This document shows, in pieces, positions 56,012 to 62,976 of a stretch of DNA of 64,000 nt. Every line of letters starts with the position of its first letter. The stretch's first letter is position 1. A program made the position numbers and the translations under genes. The stretch comes from Campylobacteraceae bacterium (GTDB lineage Bacteria > Campylobacterota > Campylobacteria > Campylobacterales > Arcobacteraceae). The stretch is from positions 1 through 64,000 of the forward strand of contig JABSOM010000006.1 of NCBI GenBank assembly GCA_013215945.1, in the 5' to 3' direction. Under the pieces are notes generated by a model. That model worked only from the letters and a program-made list of their open reading frames with translations, searched no databases and was not told the origin of the DNA.

Positions 56012-56791
56012 TTAAATATTTGAAAGCCTATCATTGGACAAAATAATTTTATGTTTATACATATTGGCTTTAATTAAAATATCAGAATACTCTACAGGAT
56101 TATTATATTTATCAAAAGAGAGACGGTGTAAAGATAACAAAGCATCTCTTTCATTGATATCTAATTTTTGCGCTTCTGTTATACTGGCATTTTTAGCTTC
56201 CACTGTTTCTTCTGCATTATAAAATTCAATTTTATATTCATCTTTTAAAAAAGTATACAAAGATTCAATTTTGAAATTTTCTTCTATATTAGGAACAGAA
56301 TCAAAATCCAAATAATTGCACATTAAAGCAAAAGGAACATTGTTTAATAAACGTATACGTTTAATACATAAGAGTTTACTACACTTAAGTAAATCTTTTA
56401 CGTAATGTTCTCCTTCAACAATTAAAAAGTGAAGAGATTCTGTTTTTATAATATCTTTTTGTTTAGCAAGTCTTTGTGTTAAAGAACCAATAGAGTTTGC
56501 ATCGTATAAAATTTTATGTGCTTTAACAAAAGTACCCTTCCCTTGTTTACGCTCTAAAACATTTTCTTTTTCAAGTACTTCAATCGCTTTTCTAACCGTA
56601 ATACGGCTAACTTCATATTGTTTTTCTAACTTGATCTCTGCTGGGATCATATCCCCAACTTTATAATTCTCTTTAATATCTTTTAAGAGTTTATTCTTTA
56701 ATTGTGTATATAAAGGTATACCATTTTTATGAAACAAATTATATGTCCTTGCATTCAAAATAAAACTGTCTTTGTTATGTTGTATTAACAT
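56012..56791 (-). CDS. GntR-family (HutC/UTRA) transcriptional regulator
   Basis: This 259-residue repressor has an N-terminal winged helix (IPLYTQLKNKLLKDI...SRITVRKAIEVLEKENVLERKQGKGTFV, about residues 25-93) and a C-terminal UTRA ligand domain (LSLHRLSFDKYNNPVEYSDILI). The HutC type usually senses a small sugar or amino-acid derivative. A perfect 19-bp inverted repeat lies 12-30 bp upstream, suggesting autoregulation. Adjacent to eda and kdgK, it is the best candidate controller of the sugar-acid genes. Confidence 0.85.
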   Translation of the reverse strand: MLIQHNKDSFILNARTYNLFHKNGIPLYTQLKNKLLKDIKENYKVGDMIPAEIKLEKQYEVSRITVRKAIEVLEKENVLERKQGKGTFVKAHKILYDANSIGSLTQRLAKQKDIIKTESLHFLIVEGEHYVKDLLKCSKLLCIKRIRLLNNVPFALMCNYLDFDSVPNIEENFKIESLYTFLKDEYKIEFYNAEETVEAKNASITEAQKLDINERDALLSLHRLSFDKYNNPVEYSDILIKANMYKHKIILSNDRLSNI

Positions 56792-56802
56792 TATAACCTA
56801 TT

Positions 56803-56821
56803 AAACATTGAAACAATGTTT
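56803..56821. promoter_or_regulatory. Candidate GntR operator
   Basis: AAACATTG-AAA-CAATGTTT is a perfect 8+3+8 inverted repeat in the 55-bp gap between eda and the regulator gene, immediately upstream of the regulator start. Confidence 0.5.
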
Positions 56822-56846
56822 TTGATATTTTTCTTATCTTTTATTC

Positions 56847-57458
56847 TTAACTTTTAAGCATAGAGCTAATATTTTTAGCTTCACTTCTAATATCATTTAA
56901 AGACATAGTTTTTGTATTAACCATCCAAGAACCACCTAAACATACAACATTTTTTAATTCTAAATATTCTTTAAAATCTTTTTGCCCTATTCCACCTGTT
57001 GGACAAAAGGATACATCTTCAAATATATTCGCATAAGCTTGAAGCATTTTATACCCCCCTGAGTTTCCTGAATGAAAAAATTTTTGGAAAAATATTCCTT
57101 CTTCCATTAATGCAATTATTTCACTTGGTGTTGATGCGCCTGGTAAATAATTCATATTAATTCTTTTTGCTTCTTTTATAAGTGTTTTTGTAGCACCTGG
57201 GCTTACTGCAAAATTACAACCAATATTTTGTATTTGAAGTAATTGTTCTTTTTTTACAATAGTTCCAGCTCCTACATTTGCACTTGGAAACTCTTTTATT
57301 ATTGCTTCTATACAAGCTAATGCATTAGGCGTTCTTAGCGTAATTTCTAAATTTGTCAAACCTTCTTCTACTAATACTTCTGATATTTCCAGGCTTTCTT
57401 TTACATCATTAAATGTTAAAACAGGAATTACGGGTGAATTTTTAAAATCATTAATCAT
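56847..57458 (-). CDS. eda: 2-keto-3-deoxy-6-phosphogluconate aldolase
   Basis: This 203-residue class I aldolase splits KDPG to pyruvate and glyceraldehyde 3-phosphate. Glu in LEITLRTPNAL and the Schiff-base Lys in FFQKFFHSGNSGG are present, with SFCPTGGI binding phosphate. The usual KFFPAE is here KFFHSG, an unusual spelling that might reflect a related substrate such as the galactonate form. It overlaps the end of kdgK by 8 bp, with ribosome site AAAGGAT inside kdgK. Confidence 0.9.
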   Translation of the reverse strand: MINDFKNSPVIPVLTFNDVKESLEISEVLVEEGLTNLEITLRTPNALACIEAIIKEFPSANVGAGTIVKKEQLLQIQNIGCNFAVSPGATKTLIKEAKRINMNYLPGASTPSEIIALMEEGIFFQKFFHSGNSGGYKMLQAYANIFEDVSFCPTGGIGQKDFKEYLELKNVVCLGGSWMVNTKTMSLNDIRSEAKNISSMLKS

Positions 57459-58359
57459 TTTTATCCTTTGGCATAATTGCGCCTTTATGCATAATTACTT
57501 TTGCCGCTAATTTTTTGGCTTTTTTTATTGACTTGTTAACACTTTTTTCTTTTAATCTTGATGCTAGGTATTGTCCATTAAAAGAATCTCCTGCTGATGT
57601 TGAATCTACGATATTTTTTAATTGTTTTGTTTTTTTATGAACCGTTATTCCCTCATAATGACAAACAATATCTTCTTTTCCACAGGTAATTATAATTTCT
57701 TTTATTCCTGCTTCTAAGGATTTTTTTATAATATCTGAAGGTGTACTTCTTCCCCATAAATCAATCTCATCATCAATAGAAGGCAAAAATATATCTGTAT
57801 AATTAACTACTTGTTTGTATATTCTTCTTGCATCATCTTGATTGTTATACAATCTTGGACGATAATTTGAATCAAAGGCTATTTTTACACCGGCCGCTCT
57901 TGCTTTTTTAATGATTTTAAAAAGATTTTCTCTTCCTTTTTCACTCATTATTGCCAAAGTAATAGCGGAAAAATAAATTAAATCAAAAGTTAATAAATCT
58001 TTTGATAATTTATCTAAGCTTTGTGTTAAAAACAATTCTTTTGCAGCTGCTTGTCCTCTCCAATAATCAAAACTTCTCTCACCCTTATGTGTGTCTATAA
58101 TATATAAACCCGGTTTTTTATCTTTTAGTCTGTCTACATAAGTAGTCTCTAAATTTTCTTTATGAAAAAAGTCTAACATTTGTGAAGAACGTGCATCTTC
58201 ACCTAATACTGTAATGTATTCTACTTTTGCATTTTTTAATGATCGTTTTAAATATACCGCACAATTAAAAGTATCTCCTCCAAATGTTTGTTTATACGAG
58301 CCTTTTTCATCTTGGTACAGCTCAACCATACATTCGCCTATTACTGCTATTTTGATCAT
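57451..58359 (-). CDS. kdgK: 2-keto-3-deoxygluconate kinase (PfkB family)
   Basis: This 302-residue PfkB-type kinase phosphorylates 2-keto-3-deoxygluconate to KDPG. Key features are ECMVELYQDEKG, TFGGDTFNCAVYL near the N-terminus, FDSNYRPRLY and the catalytic Asp in DSTSAGDSFNGQYLA. It is followed by eda in an overlapping arrangement, so product passes directly to the aldolase. The ribosome site is AAGGAAATACAAGA. Confidence 0.9.
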   Translation of the reverse strand: MIKIAVIGECMVELYQDEKGSYKQTFGGDTFNCAVYLKRSLKNAKVEYITVLGEDARSSQMLDFFHKENLETTYVDRLKDKKPGLYIIDTHKGERSFDYWRGQAAAKELFLTQSLDKLSKDLLTFDLIYFSAITLAIMSEKGRENLFKIIKKARAAGVKIAFDSNYRPRLYNNQDDARRIYKQVVNYTDIFLPSIDDEIDLWGRSTPSDIIKKSLEAGIKEIIITCGKEDIVCHYEGITVHKKTKQLKNIVDSTSAGDSFNGQYLASRLKEKSVNKSIKKAKKLAAKVIMHKGAIMPKDKND

Positions 58360-58661
58360 TCTTGTATTTCCTTATACTTTTCTATTTATATTTTATAATG
58401 GATTTTTAACATAGAAGCTCTCTAAGTAAACCCTTGTTTTCTACAAATTTAATTTTTAAAATAATAACACTTTTCATCCCTTGATTTAAAAGGATGTTTT
58501 ACATATGAAAAACTAAAGGTATTTAAATATGATGTATCTAATTTATTTAATTTGTTATGTTATCTTATCATTATAATCATTAAGCTTTCTATAAGTAATT
58601 ACTTGAAATCAGATTGTATGTAATGTTCTTCATACAAGAAGAATAAAGAGTTCTTAATTAA
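58360..58661. other. 302-bp gap between kdgK and the S24 repressor gene
   Basis: The gap contains the probable kdgK promoter (TATAAA-like, minus strand, near 58390-58397). It also holds a perfect palindrome AAGTAATTACTT (58593-58604), a hairpin TTGTATG-N10-CATACAA (58614-58637) just after the repressor gene, and a possible 15-codon hydrophobic ORF on the plus strand. No longer gene is supported. Confidence 0.5.
58529..58576 (+). CDS. Possible 15-residue hydrophobic peptide
   Basis: AAAGG (58515-58519) and 9 nt later ATG open a reading frame for MMYLIYLICYVILSL, ending in TAA. Length, double Met and composition resemble Ibs-type toxin peptides of type I toxin-antitoxin pairs. In A+T-rich DNA such a frame can arise by chance, and no antisense RNA promoter was identified with confidence. 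Confidence 0.2.
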   Translation: MMYLIYLICYVILSL

Positions 58662-59369
58662 CTAAATAATATCTTCAAAGGTACACTTAAAAATAACACG
58701 TCCCAGAACTTTAAAATCATCTAAACCACTTTCTGGAATTTCAAATGTCTCATATCTCTCGTTATCTGATATTAGGCGTACTGATTTTGTTACAGGGTTA
58801 ACTTGAATACGTTTAATATAGGTTCTGTTTTTATAAACAACTAAATACATAATACTATTGAATAACTCTTCATCACTAGCAACTGTAGAAATAAATACCT
58901 TATCTCCATTATTAATAGTAGGACTCATAGAAGATCCTACAATAGTTACCATTTTTAATTCATCTAATTTTTCGCCTTCTGCGAAACGATCAAGAATGTT
59001 TTGGGAGACTGATAAATAATGTTTGTCTTTTAAATGTTCTTCTACTGCTAGAATATCTATATTTTTATGTTCTTTATTAAAGAATGAATTAATAACGATA
59101 TTGTCATCTTTTTTTTCCTGCCCATATAAATTGTCATTCTTAACCCCTGCTAATAACCAGTCCAAAGAAATATCTCGCTTAATACATAATGCAATTAATA
59201 ACTCATAAGGAATTTTTTCTCTTCTAATCCAAGTTGAAAAAGTTGCATAATTCACTTCAAGTAAATCACTTAAATCTTTGGATTGACTTACATTAAAATA
59301 TGTCATCAATCTTTCTATAATGGCAGAAAAGCTTGTTTTGTTTTCATTATAACTCTCTATTATTTTCAT
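58662..59369 (-). CDS. CI-like repressor with S24 peptidase-type domain
   Basis: This 235-residue regulator has an N-terminal phage-CI-type helix-turn-helix (about 30-75, ending SLDWLLAG) and a C-terminal LexA/S24 domain with nucleophile Ser147 in VGSSMSPT and general-base Lys186 (TYIKRI). The only Ala-Gly lies at 74-75, 72 residues before the Ser, against about 35 in LexA, so a standard self-cleavage site is not apparent. No integrase or phage structural gene is near. It is divergent from the TRAP operon. Confidence 0.82.
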   Translation of the reverse strand: MKIIESYNENKTSFSAIIERLMTYFNVSQSKDLSDLLEVNYATFSTWIRREKIPYELLIALCIKRDISLDWLLAGVKNDNLYGQEKKDDNIVINSFFNKEHKNIDILAVEEHLKDKHYLSVSQNILDRFAEGEKLDELKMVTIVGSSMSPTINNGDKVFISTVASDEELFNSIMYLVVYKNRTYIKRIQVNPVTKSVRLISDNERYETFEIPESGLDDFKVLGRVIFKCTFEDII

Positions 59370-59451
59370 TTTTGCCTCTTTTAAAGTATTTTATATTCGT
59401 ATTGTACAATAAAAAGTGTATTTATGAAACATTTTGCATATTTATAACTTA

Positions 59452-59492
59452 CAATATTCAATATTGACATTTTTTTTCAATTTTAATGTAAT
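59452..59492 (+). promoter_or_regulatory. TRAP operon promoter with palindrome over -35
   Basis: TTGACA (59464-59469), a 17-bp spacer and TGTAAT (59487-59492) make a near-consensus sigma70 promoter, rare in this genome. The palindrome CAATATT-C-AATATTG (59452-59466) overlaps the -35 box. The transcript would have a leader of about 165 nt before dctQ. Confidence 0.6.
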
Positions 59493-59518
59493 AATTTAAA
59501 ATGTTATATAGTTATTTG

Positions 59519-59539
59519 GTAAATTTAAAATAAATTTAC
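59519..59539. promoter_or_regulatory. 21-bp palindrome downstream of the TRAP promoter
   Basis: GTAAATTTA-AAA-TAAATTTAC, 9-bp perfect arms with an AAA centre, lies about +20 to +40 from the predicted start, where a bound repressor would block transcription. The arm-AAA-arm form repeats that of the palindromes at 56803 and 62718. Confidence 0.5.
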
Positions 59540-59664
59540 AATAAAATGGATTTTTGAATATATCAAATAAAAAAAACTTTAAATATGAATAATAATTATC
59601 TTTTTTTCATTCAATTGGAAATTTATTCTGTGTTTAAGGGTTTTTATTAAAAAAAGGAGTAGAG

Positions 59665-60198
59665 ATGTTAAATAATGTTAAAAAAATCTTTGGAAACATT
59701 AGTGAAGCTATTAGTAAAGTCAATGCTGTAGTTATTGTCATTTTAATGATGATTTTAGTTATTGATGTATGGATTGGCGTTTTAGACAGATATGTATTTG
59801 GCTGGGAAATTGCATGGATTGAAGAAATGGCAAGATACTTTATGATTTGGGCTGTTTTATTGGCAGTACCATGTGCTTTGGCGAAAAGAGAACATATAGG
59901 ACTTTTTTTAGTTTTAAATAAAATGCCTAGGGCTTTAAGAATTCCGGTTCTAGTAATTCTAGACATTATAACTTTTATCTTTTTTCTTATTATCTTTATA
60001 TATGGACTTGATTTTGCCAACAGTGGAGCAGAAAAATATGTTGACTCTATTATAGGAGTTACTATGTTTGTTCCTTATCTTAGCATTCCTACTTTTGCTT
60101 TCATTTCATGCCTACAAGTCATTTGTACGGGAATAAGGGATTTTGGAGATATTCATGTTTATGATTTAGATGAAAAATCGCATAGGAGTTTTACATGA
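59665..60198 (+). CDS. dctQ: TRAP transporter small membrane subunit
   Basis: This 177-residue protein with four TM helices is the DctQ subunit of a tripartite ATP-independent periplasmic transporter. WIGVLDRYVFGWEIAWIEEMARYFMIWAVLLAV is the conserved DctQ core. It precedes dctM with a 4-bp overlap (ATGA). The ribosome site AAAAAGGAGTAG is strong. Confidence 0.92.
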   Translation: MLNNVKKIFGNISEAISKVNAVVIVILMMILVIDVWIGVLDRYVFGWEIAWIEEMARYFMIWAVLLAVPCALAKREHIGLFLVLNKMPRALRIPVLVILDIITFIFFLIIFIYGLDFANSGAEKYVDSIIGVTMFVPYLSIPTFAFISCLQVICTGIRDFGDIHVYDLDEKSHRSFT

Positions 60199-61475
60199 TT
60201 GTTTTATTTACTTTTTTTGGTCTTTTGATTTTAGGTTTAAGAATAGGCGTTGTTGTTGGGATTAGTGGAATAGTTGGCATTATGACCATATCTGGTTTTG
60301 ATTTCATGTCTGTTGTTCCCCAAAAAATATTCAATGGTTTAAATCTTTTTCCATTTTTAGCCATGCCATTTTTTATTTTAGCAGGTGAAATTATGAATCA
60401 TATTGGAATTACAAGTAAAATAATTGCTTTTGCAAATGTTCTAGTAGGACATAAACCAGGAGGATTAGCCCATGCAAATATGATTTCTTCTGTGTTTTTT
60501 GCAGGAGTAAGTGGAGCAGCTACTAGTGATGCGGCCGCTTTTGGAAGAACACTAGTACCAGCCATGGTAAAAGCAGGTTATGACAGACCCTTTGCCTGTG
60601 CAGTTACAGCAGCAGGTTCTATTATTGGCCCTACTATTCCACCTTCTGGTTTAATGGTAGTTTATGGTTCTTTAATGGGAGTATCCATTGGGGGTTTATT
60701 TGCAGCAGGAATTCTTCCTGGTATTTTAATTTGTATTGTTTGTATGATGGTAATTACTGTTGTATCAAAACGTAGAAATTTTCCAATGGCTGCAAAAAGA
60801 GCTTCTTTTAAAGATGTTATTCATGCGTTAAAAGAAGCTTATTTAGCACTGATTATGCCTTTAATCATTTTAGGTGGAATTATTTTTGGTATTTTTACTC
60901 CAACAGAAGCTGCTTCAATTGCTGTTGCTTATGCTTTAATTTTAGGCGTTTTTGTATATAGAAATTTAAGTTTTTCTGCTTTGTCTTCTATTATTCTAAG
61001 TACTTCAAGAATTTGTGGAGTAATTTTCTTAATTATTGCTTCTGCTTCTATTTTAGGTTGGTATTTAAGTTTTGAACAAATCCCTCAAGCTTTGACTTCG
61101 GCAATTATTGGGATTACAGAAAACCCCTATTTGATTTTATTACTGATTATTGTGTTTTTACTTGTGGTTGGAATGATTATGGATATTACAGCCATGTTAA
61201 TTATTTTAGCGCCTATTTTAGTGCCTATAACAGCTAGCATTGGAATTGATCCCTTACATGCAGGTATTATTTTTGTTCTTGCTTTAAATATATCACTCAT
61301 GACTCCTCCTATTGGAGCTTGTCTTTTTGTACTGTCTTCTGTTACAGGAGAAAAAATGGAACGTATAGCTGCTAGTTTATGGCCATTTTTAATTGTAGAA
61401 ATAGCTGTATTATTTTTGTTTGCTTATTGGGCAGATTTTGCTTTATTTATTCCAAGGTTATTGGGATTTTTATAA
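60195..61475 (+). CDS. dctM: TRAP transporter large membrane subunit
   Basis: This 426-residue channel subunit with about 12 TM helices is of the DctM type. Family blocks FFILAGEIMNHIGIT, GVSGAATSDAAAFG, GPTIPPSGLMVVYG and NISLMTPPIGACLFV are present. It uses a Na+ or H+ gradient to import a substrate delivered by DctP. Context suggests a sugar acid. Confidence 0.93.
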   Translation: MIVLFTFFGLLILGLRIGVVVGISGIVGIMTISGFDFMSVVPQKIFNGLNLFPFLAMPFFILAGEIMNHIGITSKIIAFANVLVGHKPGGLAHANMISSVFFAGVSGAATSDAAAFGRTLVPAMVKAGYDRPFACAVTAAGSIIGPTIPPSGLMVVYGSLMGVSIGGLFAAGILPGILICIVCMMVITVVSKRRNFPMAAKRASFKDVIHALKEAYLALIMPLIILGGIIFGIFTPTEAASIAVAYALILGVFVYRNLSFSALSSIILSTSRICGVIFLIIASASILGWYLSFEQIPQALTSAIIGITENPYLILLLIIVFLLVVGMIMDITAMLIILAPILVPITASIGIDPLHAGIIFVLALNISLMTPPIGACLFVLSSVTGEKMERIAASLWPFLIVEIAVLFLFAYWADFALFIPRLLGFL

Positions 61476-61493
61476 GAATTTATAAATTTATAA

Positions 61494-61550
61494 GGGAGGA
61501 AATATTTATTTTGAAAAGAGATTGTGAAGCGAGATGTTAACTCTTTGCTT
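61494..61550 (+). other. Orphan ribosome site and hairpin before dctP
   Basis: GGGAGGA (61494-61500) is a strong ribosome-binding sequence with no ATG behind it; the nearest frame is a 9-codon TTG ORF at 61511. AAGCGAG (61527-61533) pairs with CTC-TTT-GCTT (61541-61550) with a bulge, forming a stem just upstream of dctP that may raise the stability of the dctP mRNA segment. Confidence 0.3.
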
Positions 61551-61574
61551 GAAAAGAATTAAAAAGGATAAAAA

Positions 61575-62603
61575 ATGAAAAAAATAGTAACAAGTGTATT
61601 ATTAACAGGACTTATGATTAGTGGTGCTTATGCACAAAAAACAATTAAATTTGCTCATGACAATAAAGAGGATGTATTTGAAAACCCTGCTCATGCTTTT
61701 GCAGGAACATTCAAAAGTATTGTAGAAACAGCAAGTAATGGCGAAATTAAAGTTGAAATTTATCCTTCAAATCAATTAGGTTCTTCTAAAGAACATTTAT
61801 CAATGACAAGAAAAGGAATTATACAAGCCACCATCACAAGTGTAGGAGCAATGGCATCATCTTACCCACGAATTGGTATTATTGATTTGCCTTTTGCTTT
61901 TAACTCTTATATTGCAGCTTACAGTGTTTGGGATGGTGCTTTTGGGGAAGCAATGGCTTCTGATATGGAAAAAGAATTAAAAGATGTAAAAGTACTTGGT
62001 TTTCCTGATACGGGTGGTTTTTTTGGAATTACGAATTCAAAGCGCGCAATTAAAACATTAGAAGATTTTAAAGGTATAAGAATTAGAACTATGACCTTGG
62101 CTTCCCATCAAAAAATTCTAAATTCTTTAGGTGCACAAGCGTATCCTTTATCATGGGCTGAAGTATATTCAGGTTTACAAACAGGTGTAATTGATGGACA
62201 AATGAATCCAATTCCAACAGTAAGTTTTGCCAAATTTTATGAAGTACAAAAGTACTTAACTGTAACAAATCATTTATTCACGCCTTATACTTTTACTATG
62301 AATAAAAAATTCTATAAGTCTTTAAGTGAAGATGAAAAAAGAATTATAAACAGAGCTACAAAAGCTGGAATAATAGCAGGTCGTGGTGTTTCTTTAGCTA
62401 TTGCTAATTCCGATTCAAGAGGTCTTGCTTTTTTATCTACAAAAATGGAAGTCACTTCCTTAAGTGCCAAAGAACTAAACAGAATGAGAGCAGTTTCACA
62501 ACCCGCAGTAAAAAAACTTATTGAAGAAAAATACGATGCAAAAGCGAAAGAACTTTTAAGCGTATATATCCAAGAAGTAGACAAAGCAAATCAAAAATAC
62601 TAA
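61575..62603 (+). CDS. dctP: TRAP transporter substrate-binding protein
   Basis: This 342-residue periplasmic protein has the signal peptide MKKIVTSVLLTGLMISGAYA. DctP hallmarks are LDLPFAF-like IIDLPFAFNSY, KGIRIRTM with the Arg that salt-bridges the substrate carboxylate, and GVIDGQMNPIPT. The Arg predicts an organic-acid ligand. The gene order Q-M-P is less usual than P-Q-M. It follows dctM by 99 nt and ends in a terminator. Confidence 0.93.
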   Translation: MKKIVTSVLLTGLMISGAYAQKTIKFAHDNKEDVFENPAHAFAGTFKSIVETASNGEIKVEIYPSNQLGSSKEHLSMTRKGIIQATITSVGAMASSYPRIGIIDLPFAFNSYIAAYSVWDGAFGEAMASDMEKELKDVKVLGFPDTGGFFGITNSKRAIKTLEDFKGIRIRTMTLASHQKILNSLGAQAYPLSWAEVYSGLQTGVIDGQMNPIPTVSFAKFYEVQKYLTVTNHLFTPYTFTMNKKFYKSLSEDEKRIINRATKAGIIAGRGVSLAIANSDSRGLAFLSTKMEVTSLSAKELNRMRAVSQPAVKKLIEEKYDAKAKELLSVYIQEVDKANQKY

Positions 62604-62610
62604 AAAGATT

Positions 62611-62644
62611 AAAAAGAGGCATATCTTAAATGTGCTTCTTTTTT
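62611..62644 (+). terminator. Intrinsic terminator of dctQMP
   Basis: AAAAAGAGGCATA (62611-62623) pairs with TGTGCTTCTTTTT (62631-62643), 13 bp including two G-U pairs, with a T-rich 3' end. Confidence 0.82.
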
Positions 62645-62717
62645 GCATAGCTTATCTCACAAAAACACTACTACCACTCTTTTTTTTAAATATTTCATAT
62701 TTAAATAATTTAGGCTA

Positions 62718-62742
62718 AATATATTTCAAAATGAAATATATT
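62718..62742. promoter_or_regulatory. 25-bp palindrome, TTTCA-AAA-TGAAA core
   Basis: AATATATTTCA-AAA-TGAAATATATT has perfect 11-bp arms. It lies upstream of the dehydratase gene and shares its core with the palindrome at 62806. Confidence 0.5.
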
Positions 62743-62805
62743 ACTGATAATAATATTCATAACAATGAATAATAAAACAAAATGAATTCAAGTTTATTAT
62801 TAAAA

Positions 62806-62820
62806 GTTTCAATTTGAAAC
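62806..62820. promoter_or_regulatory. 15-bp palindrome, TTTCA-ATT-TGAAA core
   Basis: GTTTCAA-T-TTGAAAC is a perfect palindrome 64 bp after the 62718 palindrome (about six helical turns). Its half-site TTGAAAC also occurs within the operator candidate at 56803. Confidence 0.5.
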
Positions 62821-62976
62821 ATAATTGATATTTAAAGCTTGAATTATTCAATAAATCTTTTTTTCTGCTAATTTAATGTCATAATTGAATATATATTTAC
62901 AATCAGATATTCATTTAATACTTTTTCTTAAGTTAATATGAAATTTTGAACCTATATAATATTTTAAAGGATATTT

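Larger units (their letters stand above)
59370..59664. other. 295-bp divergent regulatory region (S24 repressor / TRAP operon)
   Basis: Apart from the promoter and palindromes listed separately, the gap holds on the minus strand a TATAAA-like -10 and a GAGG ribosome site for the repressor gene. No supported coding frame is seen; a 21-codon frame at 59586 lacks a ribosome site. Confidence 0.5.
62604..62976. other. 373-bp regulatory gap before the dehydratase gene
   Basis: The gap contains the dctP terminator and two TTTCA-N3-TGAAA palindromes listed separately, then A+T-rich DNA with a TATAAT at 62955-62960. That box lies only 16 nt before the ATG, so it may not be the working promoter; CATAAT at 62880-62885 is an alternative. 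No coding frame with a ribosome site is seen. Confidence 0.5.

Noticed and set aside
58662-59369. S24 repressor as evidence of a prophage
   Set aside because: No integrase, excisionase, structural genes or attachment repeats are in view; flanking genes are metabolic.
59586-59651. 21-codon frame upstream of dctQ
   Set aside because: It lacks a ribosome site and runs to just before the dctQ ribosome site; composition is that of the A+T-rich leader.
59634-60020. 128-codon minus-strand frame opposite dctQ
   Set aside because: The DctQ protein on the plus strand has clear family features; the opposite frame is a compositional shadow.
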